From an uncultured Paracoccus sp. (GTDB lineage Bacteria; Pseudomonadota; Alphaproteobacteria; Rhodobacterales; Rhodobacteraceae): 37,118 nucleotides of DNA. The position numbers were made by a program, and so were the translations under genes. The notes beneath the pieces were generated by a model that worked only from the letters and a program-made list of their open reading frames with translations, had not been told where the DNA came from and made no database searches. The stretch covers positions 1-37,118 of the forward strand of contig NZ_CANMEH010000022.1 in the NCBI RefSeq assembly GCF_947496875.1, given 5' to 3'. Below are positions 17,992 through 25,346 of the stretch, piece after piece. Numbering within the stretch: position 1 is the first letter of the stretch; every line of letters starts with the position of its first letter.

Positions 17992-18872
17992 CCACCGAAG
18001 CGACATCCATCGCCATGCCCGCAGCCAAGCGCCGCGCCGCCGAGGCCGCACGCACTCCGGCCGTCCTGACCATCGCCCGCCGCGAACTCGCCGAGGGGAT
18101 GCGGAACCGCTGGGTCGTGTCCACCACGATCCTGATGGCCGCGCTGGCCTCGGCCATCGCCGCGCTCGGCTCGGCGCCGACCGGCTCGACCTCAACCGCG
18201 GCGCTCGATGTGGTCGTGGTGGGGCTCGCGAGCCTCACCATCTTCCTCGTGCCGCTGATCGCGTTGCTGATTTCGCACGACGCGATCACCCGCGAGGCCG
18301 AGCGGGGCACGCTGCTTCTGCTCCTCAGCCATCCGCTCGCGCGCTGGCAGATCGTCGCGGGCAAGTTCCTGGGCCAGCTTGCGATCCTGACGCTGGCGAC
18401 GGTGATCGGCTTTTCCTTTGCCGCCGGTTTCGTCGTCTGGCAGAACGGCTCGGCCGGGTGGCAGGCGTTCGTCGTGATGACCGCGGCCTCGATCCTGCTC
18501 GGCGCGGTGTTCCTGTCGCTGGGGCTGCTCGCGTCCTCGGCGGTGCAGGAAAGCTCGACCGCCGCCGGGATCTCGATCGGCCTGTGGCTGCTGTTCGTGG
18601 CGATCTACGACATGGCGCTGCTGGCCTTCCTCGTGGCGCAGGGGGGGCATGCCATCTCCGGCTGGATCATGGACCTGGCGCTGGTGTTGAACCCGACCGA
18701 CGCCTACCGCCTGCTGACGCTGGGCGAGGGCTCGTCCTCGATGCTGTCGGGCATGGGCGGGGTCTTCGACAACTCCGGCCTGACGCCCGGCCTGCTGGTG
18801 GCCGCGCTCGTGGCATGGTGCCTGGTGCCGCTGGCGGCGGCCATGCTGGTCTTCTCGCGGAGGAACCTGTGA
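17988..18872 (+). CDS. nosY: NosY, ABC transporter permease
   Basis: A 294-residue membrane protein with about six hydrophobic segments, the ABC-2-type permease partner of NosF. After a short basic N-terminus, the motif RRELAEGMRNRWV precedes the first membrane helix. The cytoplasmic coupling region includes DAITREAERGTL, as in ABC-2 permeases. The ATG at 17988 overlaps the nosF stop (ATGA), and the stop overlaps the nosL start (TGATG). The proposed cargo is a sulfur species for the CuZ site, per knowledge of the family. Confidence 0.94.
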   Translation: MTTEATSIAMPAAKRRAAEAARTPAVLTIARRELAEGMRNRWVVSTTILMAALASAIAALGSAPTGSTSTAALDVVVVGLASLTIFLVPLIALLISHDAITREAERGTLLLLLSHPLARWQIVAGKFLGQLAILTLATVIGFSFAAGFVVWQNGSAGWQAFVVMTAASILLGAVFLSLGLLASSAVQESSTAAGISIGLWLLFVAIYDMALLAFLVAQGGHAISGWIMDLALVLNPTDAYRLLTLGEGSSSMLSGMGGVFDNSGLTPGLLVAALVAWCLVPLAAAMLVFSRRNL

Positions 18873-19420
18873 TGAAACGCGTCCTTCTCGCCGCGCTCCT
18901 GTTGCTGCCGCTTGGCGCCTGCCGGGAGGAACAGGTGGCGACCGTCCCGCCGGTATCCCTCACCGCCGACGCGGTCGGCCGGTACTGCGGGATGAACCTG
19001 GTCGAGCACAAGGGACCGAAGGGCCAGGTGATACTGGCCGAGGGGCTGGACCCGTTCTGGTTCTCCTCGGCCCGCGACACGGTGGCCTTCTCGATGATGC
19101 CGGAGGAGCCCAAGGACTACGCCGCGCTCTATGTCTCGGACATGGGCCGTGCGCAGAGCTGGGACGATCCGGGCGCCGACAACTGGGTCGATGCGACGCA
19201 GGCCTTCTACGTCGTGGAGTCGTCGGCGCAGGGCGGCATGGGCGGGCAGGAGCTGGTGCCCTTCTCGACCACCGAGGCGGCCGAAGCCTTCGCTGCCGAC
19301 AAGGGCGGCACCGTCCTCGCCTTCGCCGACCTGACCTTCGAGCAGGTGCTGGGCGACGGCACCGCCGGCGAGGATTTCCCCGACGTCGATCCGGCGGAGC
19401 ATGAACATGCCACGCATTGA
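18872..19420 (+). CDS. nosL: NosL, copper-binding lipoprotein
   Basis: A 182-residue outer-periplasmic lipoprotein that delivers copper(I) to NosZ. The signal ends in a lipobox (LPLGAC, Cys17). The conserved copper site region RYCGMNLVEHKGPKGQ carries the Cys and Met expected for the family. The C-terminus (EHEHATH) is His-rich and could also bind metal, though this may simply reflect overlap with nosX, which begins 20 nt before the nosL stop. Length is typical. Confidence 0.93.
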   Translation: MKRVLLAALLLLPLGACREEQVATVPPVSLTADAVGRYCGMNLVEHKGPKGQVILAEGLDPFWFSSARDTVAFSMMPEEPKDYAALYVSDMGRAQSWDDPGADNWVDATQAFYVVESSAQGGMGGQELVPFSTTEAAEAFAADKGGTVLAFADLTFEQVLGDGTAGEDFPDVDPAEHEHATH

Positions 19421-20345
19421 CCGCCGCCGCTTCATCACCATCGCCGCCGCCATGGCCGGCGCGGGGCTGCTGGGCCGGCCCGCCCTCGCCGGCGCCGGGC
19501 CCGAGGCGGTCGTGTGGCGCGGCCAGTCGATGGGGGCGCAGGCGACGCTGATCCTGAACCACCCCGACCCGGCGAAGGCGGAGACGATCCTGAGCCGGGT
19601 CGAGGTGGAACTGCGGCGGCTGGAGCGCATCTTCACCCTCTACCGGGCTGATTCCGAGCTCTCGCGGCTGAACCGGGCCGGGGTTCTCGCCGCGCCGAGC
19701 CCCGAGATGGTTGAGGCGCTGCGGCTGGCCGGGCAAGTCCACGCCGCCACCGGCGGGCGCTTCGATCCGACCGTCCAGCCGCTCTGGCGGGCCTATGCGA
19801 CCGGCGCCGATGCGGAGGCGCGGGCGGTTGCGCGCGACCTGGTCGGCTTCGACCGGGTTCGGGTCGGCGAGGGGCGCATCGTCATGGACGCGGGGCAGGA
19901 ACTGACGCTGAACGGCATCGCGCAGGGGTTCATCACCGACCGCATCGTGGAGATGCTGCGCGCCGCCGGGGCCGAGCGCACGCTGGTGGACATGGGCGAG
20001 ATCCGCGCCTTGGGCGGGCGCTCGGCCACGAAGGCATGGCGCGTCGGGCTGGCCCGCGGCGGCGAGATCGAGTTGGCCGACCGCGCCCTCGCAGTGACCG
20101 AGGCCGCGGGCTTCACCTTCGACCCCAAGGGCCGCCTGCCCCACCTGATCGACCCCGCGAGCGGCGCGGCGCGCTCGGACTGGCAGCGCATCGCGGTGAT
20201 TGCGCCGGAGGCGGGGCTGGCCGACGCGCTCTCCACCGGCCTGTCGCTCGCCCCGGAAGTCGCGATCCGCGCCACGCTGGCGGGGCTTCCCGGCATCGAG
20301 GTCCGCGCGCTCGACGCGCGGGGCCACGAAACGGTCTTCGGCTGA
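19401..20345 (+). CDS. nosX: NosX, ApbE-type FAD:protein FMN transferase
   Basis: A 314-residue ApbE-family enzyme exported to the periplasm, where it attaches FMN to the threonine of NosR. The N-terminus has a twin-arginine-like motif (DRRRFITI) and an Ala-rich leader. Family features include MGAQATL near the start of the mature protein, LNGIAQGFITD, LVDMGEIRALGG and ADALSTGLS. Two in-frame ATGs (19401 and 19407) are possible, both inside nosL; I use the first. It is the last gene of the coupled nos set. Confidence 0.93.
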   Translation: MNMPRIDRRRFITIAAAMAGAGLLGRPALAGAGPEAVVWRGQSMGAQATLILNHPDPAKAETILSRVEVELRRLERIFTLYRADSELSRLNRAGVLAAPSPEMVEALRLAGQVHAATGGRFDPTVQPLWRAYATGADAEARAVARDLVGFDRVRVGEGRIVMDAGQELTLNGIAQGFITDRIVEMLRAAGAERTLVDMGEIRALGGRSATKAWRVGLARGGEIELADRALAVTEAAGFTFDPKGRLPHLIDPASGAARSDWQRIAVIAPEAGLADALSTGLSLAPEVAIRATLAGLPGIEVRALDARGHETVFG

Positions 20346-20371
20346 GGCGCGGCGATGACGGGCGAGATGCC

Positions 20372-20872
20372 ATGAGCTCCGCCGTCACCATCGATGTCCG
20401 CCCCATGCTCGCCACGGGAAAGGAGCCGTTCGCCGCCATCATGCAGGCGGCCGAGAGTCTCCCCGCACAGCATACCCTGCGCTTGATCGCGCCATTCCGC
20501 CTGGTCCCGCTGCTTGCGGTGATGGAGAAGCGCGGCTTCACGTGGGAGGAGCGGCAGCTCGGCGGCGAGGACTGGCAGGTGGATTTCAGCCGCGCGGCCG
20601 GAGCCCTGGCAGCGGGAAGTTCGCTCGACGCCGCCGACTGGCCCGTGCCGGTGCGGCTGCTCGACGTGACCGGGCTCGAACCGCCGGAGCCCATGACCCG
20701 CATCCTCGCCGCTCTGGAGGCCGTCGCGCCGGGGGAGGTGGTCTTCGCGCTCCTCGACCGCCAGCCCCTGTTCCTGCTGCCTCTGCTGCAGGCGCGCGGG
20801 CACCGATGGGTCGGCAATCATGCCGCCGACGGCAGCGGCTATCGCCTTCTGGTGCGGCGCGGGAATCGCTGA
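20372..20872 (+). CDS. Tandem DUF2249 protein
   Basis: A 166-residue cytosolic protein made of two DUF2249 domains, SirA/TusA-like folds often found beside denitrification and nitrogen-oxide genes. The first runs about 4-70 (TIDVRPML ... GFTWEERQLGGEDWQVDF). The second runs about 92-162 (RLLDVTGLEPPEPM ... GHRWVGNHAADGSGYRL). The N-terminal copy begins IDVR, and the second has LDVTGLEPPEPM, the usual family opening. It starts 26 nt after nosX and is likely part of the same transcript. Function is not established; roles in metal or sulfur handling for respiratory enzymes have been suggested for the fold. Confidence 0.85.
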   Translation: MSSAVTIDVRPMLATGKEPFAAIMQAAESLPAQHTLRLIAPFRLVPLLAVMEKRGFTWEERQLGGEDWQVDFSRAAGALAAGSSLDAADWPVPVRLLDVTGLEPPEPMTRILAALEAVAPGEVVFALLDRQPLFLLPLLQARGHRWVGNHAADGSGYRLLVRRGNR

Positions 20873-20978
20873 CCCGCGCGCCGGCGTCGAGCAGGCGCTG
20901 CTGGCAATTCCGCAGGTCCGCGCGGCCGCGGTCGCGCTGACCTGGGGCCCGCCCGTGGACGCCTCGCGGATGCGCTGA
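20865..20978 (+). pseudogene. C-terminal stub of a DUF59 metal-sulfur cluster assembly protein
   Basis: In the frame just past the DUF2249 stop, the sequence reads GVEQALLAIPQVRAAAVALT, then WGPPVDASRMR and a stop. This closely resembles the end of DUF59 (MIP18/PaaD-like) proteins, which finish with a V-x-LTHDPPW-type segment. The first 60 or so residues of the domain are absent and no start codon is present. DUF59 genes often sit next to DUF2249 genes in denitrifiers, so an internal deletion that joined the two is the likely cause. The match is short. Confidence 0.45.
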
Positions 20979-21047
20979 CGGCGGCCGGCTTTCATTCCCC
21001 GCTCCGTGGCATTACCTGTGTGCCGCTCCCCGGCCGCGGACCTGCCC

Positions 21048-21746
21048 ATGCCCGACGACATCCTCTCGGATATCCCGCAGTTCGCGGGACTCGCCGGGCC
21101 CGAGCGGCGCGTCGTGGCGGCCGAGACGCGGCTCGGGTCGCTCGCGCCGGGCGAGGCGCTCTTCGTGCAGGGCGATCCCGCCGACCGCTTCTTCCTGCTG
21201 AAGGACGGCCGGCTCAAGGTCACGCAGGTCACGGCCGAGGGCCAGAGCCTGATCGTCCGCATCGTCAATCCCGGCGAGTTCTTCGGCTTCGCCCCGGCGC
21301 TTCAGCGCGAAAGCTACCCCGCCACCTGCGAGGCGATCGTGGACAGCGCCGCGCTAGTCTGGCCGCGCCACCGCTGGGAGGCGGTGCTGAGCGCCGCGCC
21401 CTCGGTCACACAGTCTGTGGTCCAGGCGATCGGCCGCAAGCTCGACGAGGCGCATACCCGTCTGCGCGAGATGACGACCGAGGAAGCCGCCCCCCGCGTC
21501 GCCCACCTGCTGCTGCGGCTGCAGGTGGAGGCCGGCGACCACGCGACCGCGGCGCCCGATGGCGGGGTGGAACTGCCATATCCCCTGACCCGCCAAGACA
21601 TCGCCGACATGAGTGGCAGCACGCTGCACACCGTCTCGCGCATCATGGCGTCCTGGGAGGCGCAGGGCGTGCTCGGCCGGGGCCGGCGCAAGGTCATCAT
21701 CGCCGACCCCGCCGCACTCGAGAAGATCACCGCCACTGAAGAGTGA
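21048..21746 (+). CDS. Crp/Fnr-family transcriptional regulator
   Basis: A 232-residue regulator with an N-terminal cyclic-nucleotide-binding-fold domain (FVQGDPADRFFLLKDGRLKV near 37-60), a long dimerisation helix and a C-terminal winged helix-turn-helix (LTRQDIADMSGSTLHTVSRIM). It lacks the N-terminal Cys cluster of FNR, so it is not an oxygen sensor of the FNR kind and fits better with the DNR/NnrR-like branches linked to NO. Position after nos and DUF2249 supports a role in nitrogen-oxide control, but whether it reads the TTGCG site ahead of nosR is unproven. I take the ATG at 21048; a GTG at 21006 is possible and no good ribosome site helps. Confidence 0.85.
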   Translation: MPDDILSDIPQFAGLAGPERRVVAAETRLGSLAPGEALFVQGDPADRFFLLKDGRLKVTQVTAEGQSLIVRIVNPGEFFGFAPALQRESYPATCEAIVDSAALVWPRHRWEAVLSAAPSVTQSVVQAIGRKLDEAHTRLREMTTEEAAPRVAHLLLRLQVEAGDHATAAPDGGVELPYPLTRQDIADMSGSTLHTVSRIMASWEAQGVLGRGRRKVIIADPAALEKITATEE

Positions 21747-21751
21747 GAAGG

Positions 21752-21770
21752 GCTGGACCCTCGGGCCAGC
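21752..21770 (+). terminator. Weak hairpin just after the Crp/Fnr gene
   Basis: GCTGG and CCAGC arms with an additional CC/GG pairing across one mismatch form a short hairpin 6 nt after the stop codon. No T-run follows, so it may only assist the stronger hairpin 30 nt downstream. Confidence 0.3.
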
Positions 21771-21800
21771 TCCCTATGATTGATGTTGATAAAGTGCGTC

Positions 21801-21823
21801 GGTTGGCCGCAAAGCGGCCAACC
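21801..21823 (+). terminator. Rho-independent terminator of the nos-downstream region
   Basis: GGTTGGCCGC, loop AAA, GCGGCCAACC form a perfect 10-bp stem, followed by TTTCCTTT. It lies 55 nt after the Crp/Fnr stop and is the first strong terminator downstream of nosR, so it probably ends that transcript or the regulator's own. Confidence 0.8.
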
Positions 21824-22317
21824 TTTCCTTTACGAGACCGTTCTTGACCGATGTCGCTGCGCAGGGTCAGGTGAATCAAGTCTCGAAATATCTTCGACGG
21901 CCGGCAAGCCGCTGGTCGCCGGCTGCCCCCATGGCATGACCGCGATGCGCCGTGCGCAAGTCTTTTGCGGCTGAACAATTCACGAATGCACGCCATTAGA
22001 ACGGCCTAAGGCGGTTCCTTGAAGACGCGGAGCGCTCTTGGCATCTCTGCAAGAGGTTCCGCATGACGCTGCGGCGCAGCGCCAAGCTGCGGCGGAAGAT
22101 CGCTCATCGGCTCCCCGGCAGCGCAGGACGCATTCCCTCCACGGCGAGGCAACGCGCCGGTTTCGCCAGTGTTCCGCTTCAAAAATAATGGACGATCCCG
22201 GCGGGGTTCGTGGGAGCGGCGGAAACGCGCGCGAGCCGTCTTGCCCGGAACATCCCGCCCGTTCTGACGTTGTCCGCGGTCGGCCTTGCCGCCGGTTTGC
22301 CCGCAGGGGGGAGGATC
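21824..22317. other. Gene-poor stretch upstream of the HdeA-like gene
   Basis: Nearly 500 bases contain no frame with a convincing start or motif. A less GC-rich patch (about 21960-22010) may hold a promoter. CGCAA and TTGCG half-sites occur near 21956-21970 but in the outward order, which does not match an NnrR operator. The right end provides GGGGGGAGG ahead of the next ATG. I see nothing else. Confidence 0.4.
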
Positions 22318-22827
22318 ATGAGACAACTCACACGCACACTGGCGCTTTCGGGCGTCATCGCGGCCTTGGGAACCGGGGCTCTCGCGCAGGCCGCCGATCC
22401 GGCCACGATGACCTGCACCGAGTTCATGGCGCTGACAGCGGACGAGCAGATGGCGACGATGGAGGCGCTTCGGAGCGCCGGCATGGCCTCCGACGCTGCC
22501 TCCACCACGGCGACGGACGGCGATGCTACGGGCGCATCCGCGGCCAACACGACGGCCACGACCGACGCCACGGCCGCGACCGATACGACGGCCGCGGACA
22601 GCGGGATGGCCGACAGCACGGCCGCTGCAGGCACCGACAGCACGGCCGCCGCCGGCACCGGAGCGACTGGTGACTCGCCCTCGACCGCGACGGACACGGC
22701 GGCAGCGCCCGAAGCCGGCGAAGCCCTCTCGACCGACCCCGAGATCGCGGCCTTGCTCGCTAACTGCCAAGGGTTCGAGGACGCTCCGATCGCCGACCGG
22801 ATCACGGCGCCGGTGCCGCAGGGGTAG
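22318..22827 (+). CDS. Secreted HdeA-like protein with Ala/Thr/Asp low-complexity insert
   Basis: A 169-residue protein with an N-terminal signal peptide (cut after LAQA). The mature start, MTCTEFMALTADEQ, and a late NCQGF give two Cys spaced as in HdeA/HdeB-type periplasmic acid chaperones, whose fold is held by one disulfide. Between them is an insert of roughly 90 residues made almost only of Ala, Thr, Asp, Ser and Gly, far longer than the family core. The ATG at 22318 is chosen from the signal peptide and the GGGGGGAGG ribosome site upstream. The role is likely periplasmic or extracellular; chaperone function is inferred from a short match. Confidence 0.6.
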   Translation: MRQLTRTLALSGVIAALGTGALAQAADPATMTCTEFMALTADEQMATMEALRSAGMASDAASTTATDGDATGASAANTTATTDATAATDTTAADSGMADSTAAAGTDSTAAAGTGATGDSPSTATDTAAAPEAGEALSTDPEIAALLANCQGFEDAPIADRITAPVPQG

Positions 22828-22918
22828 GCCGCGCCACCGGGACGGGGACCACGAGTTATCGACAACGAGAAGGGCGCCCCGAGGCCTCACCCATTCTCCC
22901 CACAGGACACGCAATGTT

Positions 22919-22948
22919 GGACCTGCCGAATATGAGTTCGGCGGGTCC
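22919..22948 (+). terminator. Candidate terminator after the HdeA-like gene
   Basis: GGACCTGCCGAA and TTCGGCGGGTCC pair over 12 positions with one T-G wobble around a TATGAG loop, 91 nt downstream of the HdeA-like stop. Only a loose T-rich tail (CTTGTATTTC) follows. Confidence 0.55.
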
Positions 22949-23002
22949 CTTGTATTTCAACGAAGATCAGGCTTGGGGGAGCAGCGTCGTGTTTGCGGCC
23001 GT

Positions 23003-23020
23003 GCGGACCTCGGGGTCCGC
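23003..23020. repeat. Short perfect hairpin
   Basis: GCGGACC and GGTCCGC form a perfect 7-bp stem with a TCGG loop. No T-run follows on either strand, so it is not a clear terminator; it may be structured RNA or a binding site. Confidence 0.4.
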
Positions 23021-23414
23021 AAGAGCCAGGACAGATGCGACTTCGAAAGCCCCTTCGCCGCTTTCAGGTTCGAGAGGTCGGCTCAACCGAAGGACAAAAC
23101 GGGCGCCTCGTGGCAAGCAGCATCCCGTAACTCTCGCTTCGAGAAGTCTATCCCGGGGTCATCGGCGACATCAACCTCAGTAGCTGCGGCGACCAAGCGG
23201 ACCTCGTGGCGGTCGCTCGCGGTGGGATGGGCCGGACCGCTGGGGCGAGTGGCCCGATCGCCGACGCCACGACATCGGTGCCGGCTCGGTAGGCGGTGTT
23301 TGCCGCCGAAATGACAGCATGGGACGAAGATGTTCGTCCCCGCACGGCGATGACGAGGAGCGGGAACAAACCCGATTCTTTGCGCGAGTCGTCAGCGCGA
23401 GAACGCCGCAATGC

Positions 23415-23448
23415 AAGGGCCTGCCAGCGCGTTTGCTGGCAGGCCCTT
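23415..23448. terminator. Strong 14-bp hairpin, probable bidirectional terminator
   Basis: AAGGGCCTGCCAGC, loop GCGTTT, GCTGGCAGGCCCTT form a perfect 14-bp stem, flanked by TCTTCC on the plus side. It lies about 70 nt beyond the stop of the minus-strand b561 gene, which it could terminate. On the plus strand it would end any transcript from the gene-less region before it. Confidence 0.75.
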
Positions 23449-23519
23449 TCTTCCGTGTCCTACAACGGAGAATGCGTCACTTTTCGGGGCCGGGCCGGCG
23501 CTTTCAAGATTTTGTGAAC

Positions 23520-24041
23520 TCAGCGCAGGCTCATCCGCCGCAGGGTTCCGTCGCGCAGGACGAACTGGTGCCAGATCGCCGCAAGCGCGTGCAGCCCGGC
23601 GAGCAGCAGGATGATGCTGCCGGCGCTTTCGTGGAACTCGGCGATCACGCCGGGCCGCCCCTGCACCGGCGCAGCCAAGGCCGGAAGGTCGAGGCCCAGG
23701 AACTGCACCGGCACCCCGATCTGCGAGGCGGCATACCAGCCGGTCAGCGGCAGCGCGATCAGCAGCGCATAGAGCAGCCCGTGCCCCGCCCCAGCTGCGA
23801 CCACCGCAAGGGTGCGCGACCGGTGGTCAGCCTGCGCGCCGCCGCCGCCCATCAGGCGCAGCACGAGGCGCGGCAGGACGAGGGCCAGCACCGCCAACCC
23901 GAGCGTGAAATGCAGAAGCGGAGGGTTCTGGACGACTTCGCGGCCGCCCTCGGCGGTGGCCCAGGCGCCCAGTACGGCGGCGGCCGTCACCCAGTGGATG
24001 GCGACCAGCGCCTTCGGATAGCGGGCTATGGCTTCGGACAT
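23520..24041 (-). CDS. Cytochrome b561-family membrane protein
   Basis: A 173-residue inner-membrane diheme cytochrome b561 (YodB/CybB type) with four hydrophobic segments. Candidate heme His residues are in AIHWVT (helix 1), LLHFTLG (helix 2), GHGLLYALL (helix 3) and FHESAG/LHALAAIWHQF (helix 4). Such proteins pass electrons from quinol to periplasmic acceptors. I choose the ATG at 24041, with GGAGAA just upstream; the 12 residues further up are non-conserved. It follows the PepSY gene on the same strand with a 52-nt gap, a common pairing near two-component systems. Confidence 0.88.
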   Translation of the reverse strand: MSEAIARYPKALVAIHWVTAAAVLGAWATAEGGREVVQNPPLLHFTLGLAVLALVLPRLVLRLMGGGGAQADHRSRTLAVVAAGAGHGLLYALLIALPLTGWYAASQIGVPVQFLGLDLPALAAPVQGRPGVIAEFHESAGSIILLLAGLHALAAIWHQFVLRDGTLRRMSLR

Positions 24042-24093
24042 GGGAGTTCTCCGGCATGAGGGGAAGGTGCAGGGCATAGCGGCGATTGCGGGC

Positions 24094-24528
24094 TCATCTC
24101 ACGACGACCGCCGGCGGCGTGCCGTTGCCGAGGAGCCCGCCGGGCGGGGGCAGGTTGGCGGGTGGTGCCGTCAGCGGGGCGCCCTGACTACGCTCGCGCG
24201 CCTGACGCGGCCCGTGGTCATCGTCATCGTCGTCATCCCGGCCCTCGCCGCGCCGGTCCTTGCGCTTCATCTCGACGACCTCGAGGGTCGCGGGGTCGAG
24301 CTTGGCCTTGAACGCCGCGCCCTGCGCATCGTTACCCCTGACCTCATAGCAGCCATCGTCGATCTTGATCCGACCGACCTGCCAGCCGCGCGCCTTGACT
24401 GCGTCCTGCACCGCCTCCCGCGGCTGCCACCGCTCCATCGGCACCTGGCAGTCATCATCATCGGCATGGGCCGCGCCTGCCATGCCGAAAGCAGCAAGCA
24501 GGGCACCCAGCAGCATGTGCTTTTTCAT
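24094..24528 (-). CDS. Secreted PepSY-domain protein with Asp-rich tract
   Basis: A 144-residue periplasmic protein. A signal peptide (MKKHMLLGALLAAFGMAGAAHA) is followed by DDDDC and a single PepSY domain (about 28-80: PREAVQDAVKARGWQVGRIKIDDGCYEVRG). Two Cys flank this domain. After it comes a run of seven Asp and a His, then a Pro-rich tail. The acidic tracts look suited to binding metal cations, which would agree with the nearby metal ATPases, but that is inference. The gene is divergent from the two-component system, with about 155 nt between them, and is a likely target of it. I take the ATG at 24528 because the signal peptide begins there. Confidence 0.82.
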   Translation of the reverse strand: MKKHMLLGALLAAFGMAGAAHADDDDCQVPMERWQPREAVQDAVKARGWQVGRIKIDDGCYEVRGNDAQGAAFKAKLDPATLEVVEMKRKDRRGEGRDDDDDDDHGPRQARERSQGAPLTAPPANLPPPGGLLGNGTPPAVVVR

Positions 24529-24683
24529 CGCATTTGCCCTTTGTCCTTGTTCAGGCATTATCTGACCCTGATTCATGGCATCTGTTCCTGACGGTCAGCT
24601 TAAGCAGGCGGCGCCCGGCCGTCAGACTGCCGACAGGTTCGGCGGGTAGGTCTGGCCGTGGCGCAGGCTTCAGGAGCGGCTTC

Positions 24684-25346
24684 ATGCGGATCCTTCTGGT
24701 CGAGGATGACACCATCCTGGGCGCGGCGGTGAGGGACCACATCGCGGGGGACGGCCATTCGGCCGACTGGGTCGGGCGGCTCGACCTTGCGGCTGAGCAT
24801 CTGGATGCCGCCCCGTATGACCTGATCCTGCTCGACCTGATGCTGCCGGATGGGCGCGGCATCCCCTTCCTGCGCGCCCTGCGCCGGCGGGGGGATGTGA
24901 CGCCGGTGATCATCCTGACCGCGCTCGACCAGATCTCGGACCGGATCGAGGGGCTGAACGCGGGCGCCGACGATTACCTGACCAAGCCCTTCGACCTGGC
25001 CGAGCTTTCCGCTCGGCTGGCCGCAGTGGCGCGGCGCTACAGCGGCAATCCCAATCCGCTGGTCGATCTCGGTGAGTTGCAGTTCGATCTGGCCGCCCGG
25101 ACGGTGCTGCGCGCCGGCCGCCGCGTCGATCTGACGGCGCGTGAATGGGCGCTGTTCGAGGCCTTCGTGCAGCGGCCCGGACAGGTGATCTCGAAAGCCC
25201 AGCTTGAGGATCGCCTCTATGCCTTCGGCTCGGAGGTCGAGAGCAACACCATCGAGGTCCATGTCAGCCGCCTGCGCAAGAAGCTGGGCGCAGGCGTGGT
25301 CGAGACCGTGCGCGGGGTCGGCTACCGGCTCGGGGACGGACGGTGA
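24684..25346 (+). CDS. OmpR-family response regulator (QseB/PmrA-like)
   Basis: A 220-residue regulator with an N-terminal receiver domain (acidic pair Asp8/Asp9, phosphorylated Asp51 in LLDLMLPDG, Lys101 in TKPF) and a C-terminal OmpR winged helix (VDLTAREWALFEAF, then SNTIEVHVSRLRKKL and VRGVGYRL). AGGAG lies about 9 nt before the ATG. It overlaps the histidine kinase gene (GTGA) and is divergent from the PepSY and b561 genes. Relatives respond to metals, polymyxin or envelope signals. The same transcript could continue through the kinase into the metal ATPase. Confidence 0.92.
   Translation: MRILLVEDDTILGAAVRDHIAGDGHSADWVGRLDLAAEHLDAAPYDLILLDLMLPDGRGIPFLRALRRRGDVTPVIILTALDQISDRIEGLNAGADDYLTKPFDLAELSARLAAVARRYSGNPNPLVDLGELQFDLAARTVLRAGRRVDLTAREWALFEAFVQRPGQVISKAQLEDRLYAFGSEVESNTIEVHVSRLRKKLGAGVVETVRGVGYRLGDGR

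Larger units (their letters stand above)
22828..23519. other. Intergenic region with several hairpins, possible sRNA source
   Basis: About 690 bases between two genes hold three separate strong inverted repeats (22919-22948, 23003-23020, 23415-23448) but no convincing coding frame. A plus-strand frame around 23155-23292 has near-protein-like composition (IGDINLSSCGDQADLVAVAR) but no start, ribosome site or family I recognise. The terminator at its right end has no obvious plus-strand gene upstream, so a small RNA is possible. Confidence 0.4.

Noticed and set aside
21954..21972. Second NnrR-type operator near 21956-21970
   Set aside because: The half-sites occur as CGCAA then TTGCG, the reverse of the functional order, with 5-nt spacing.
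23380..23450. A tRNA ahead of the strong hairpin at 23415
   Set aside because: I looked for a T-loop (GTTCGA-type) and matching acceptor arms in the 100 bases upstream and found none.
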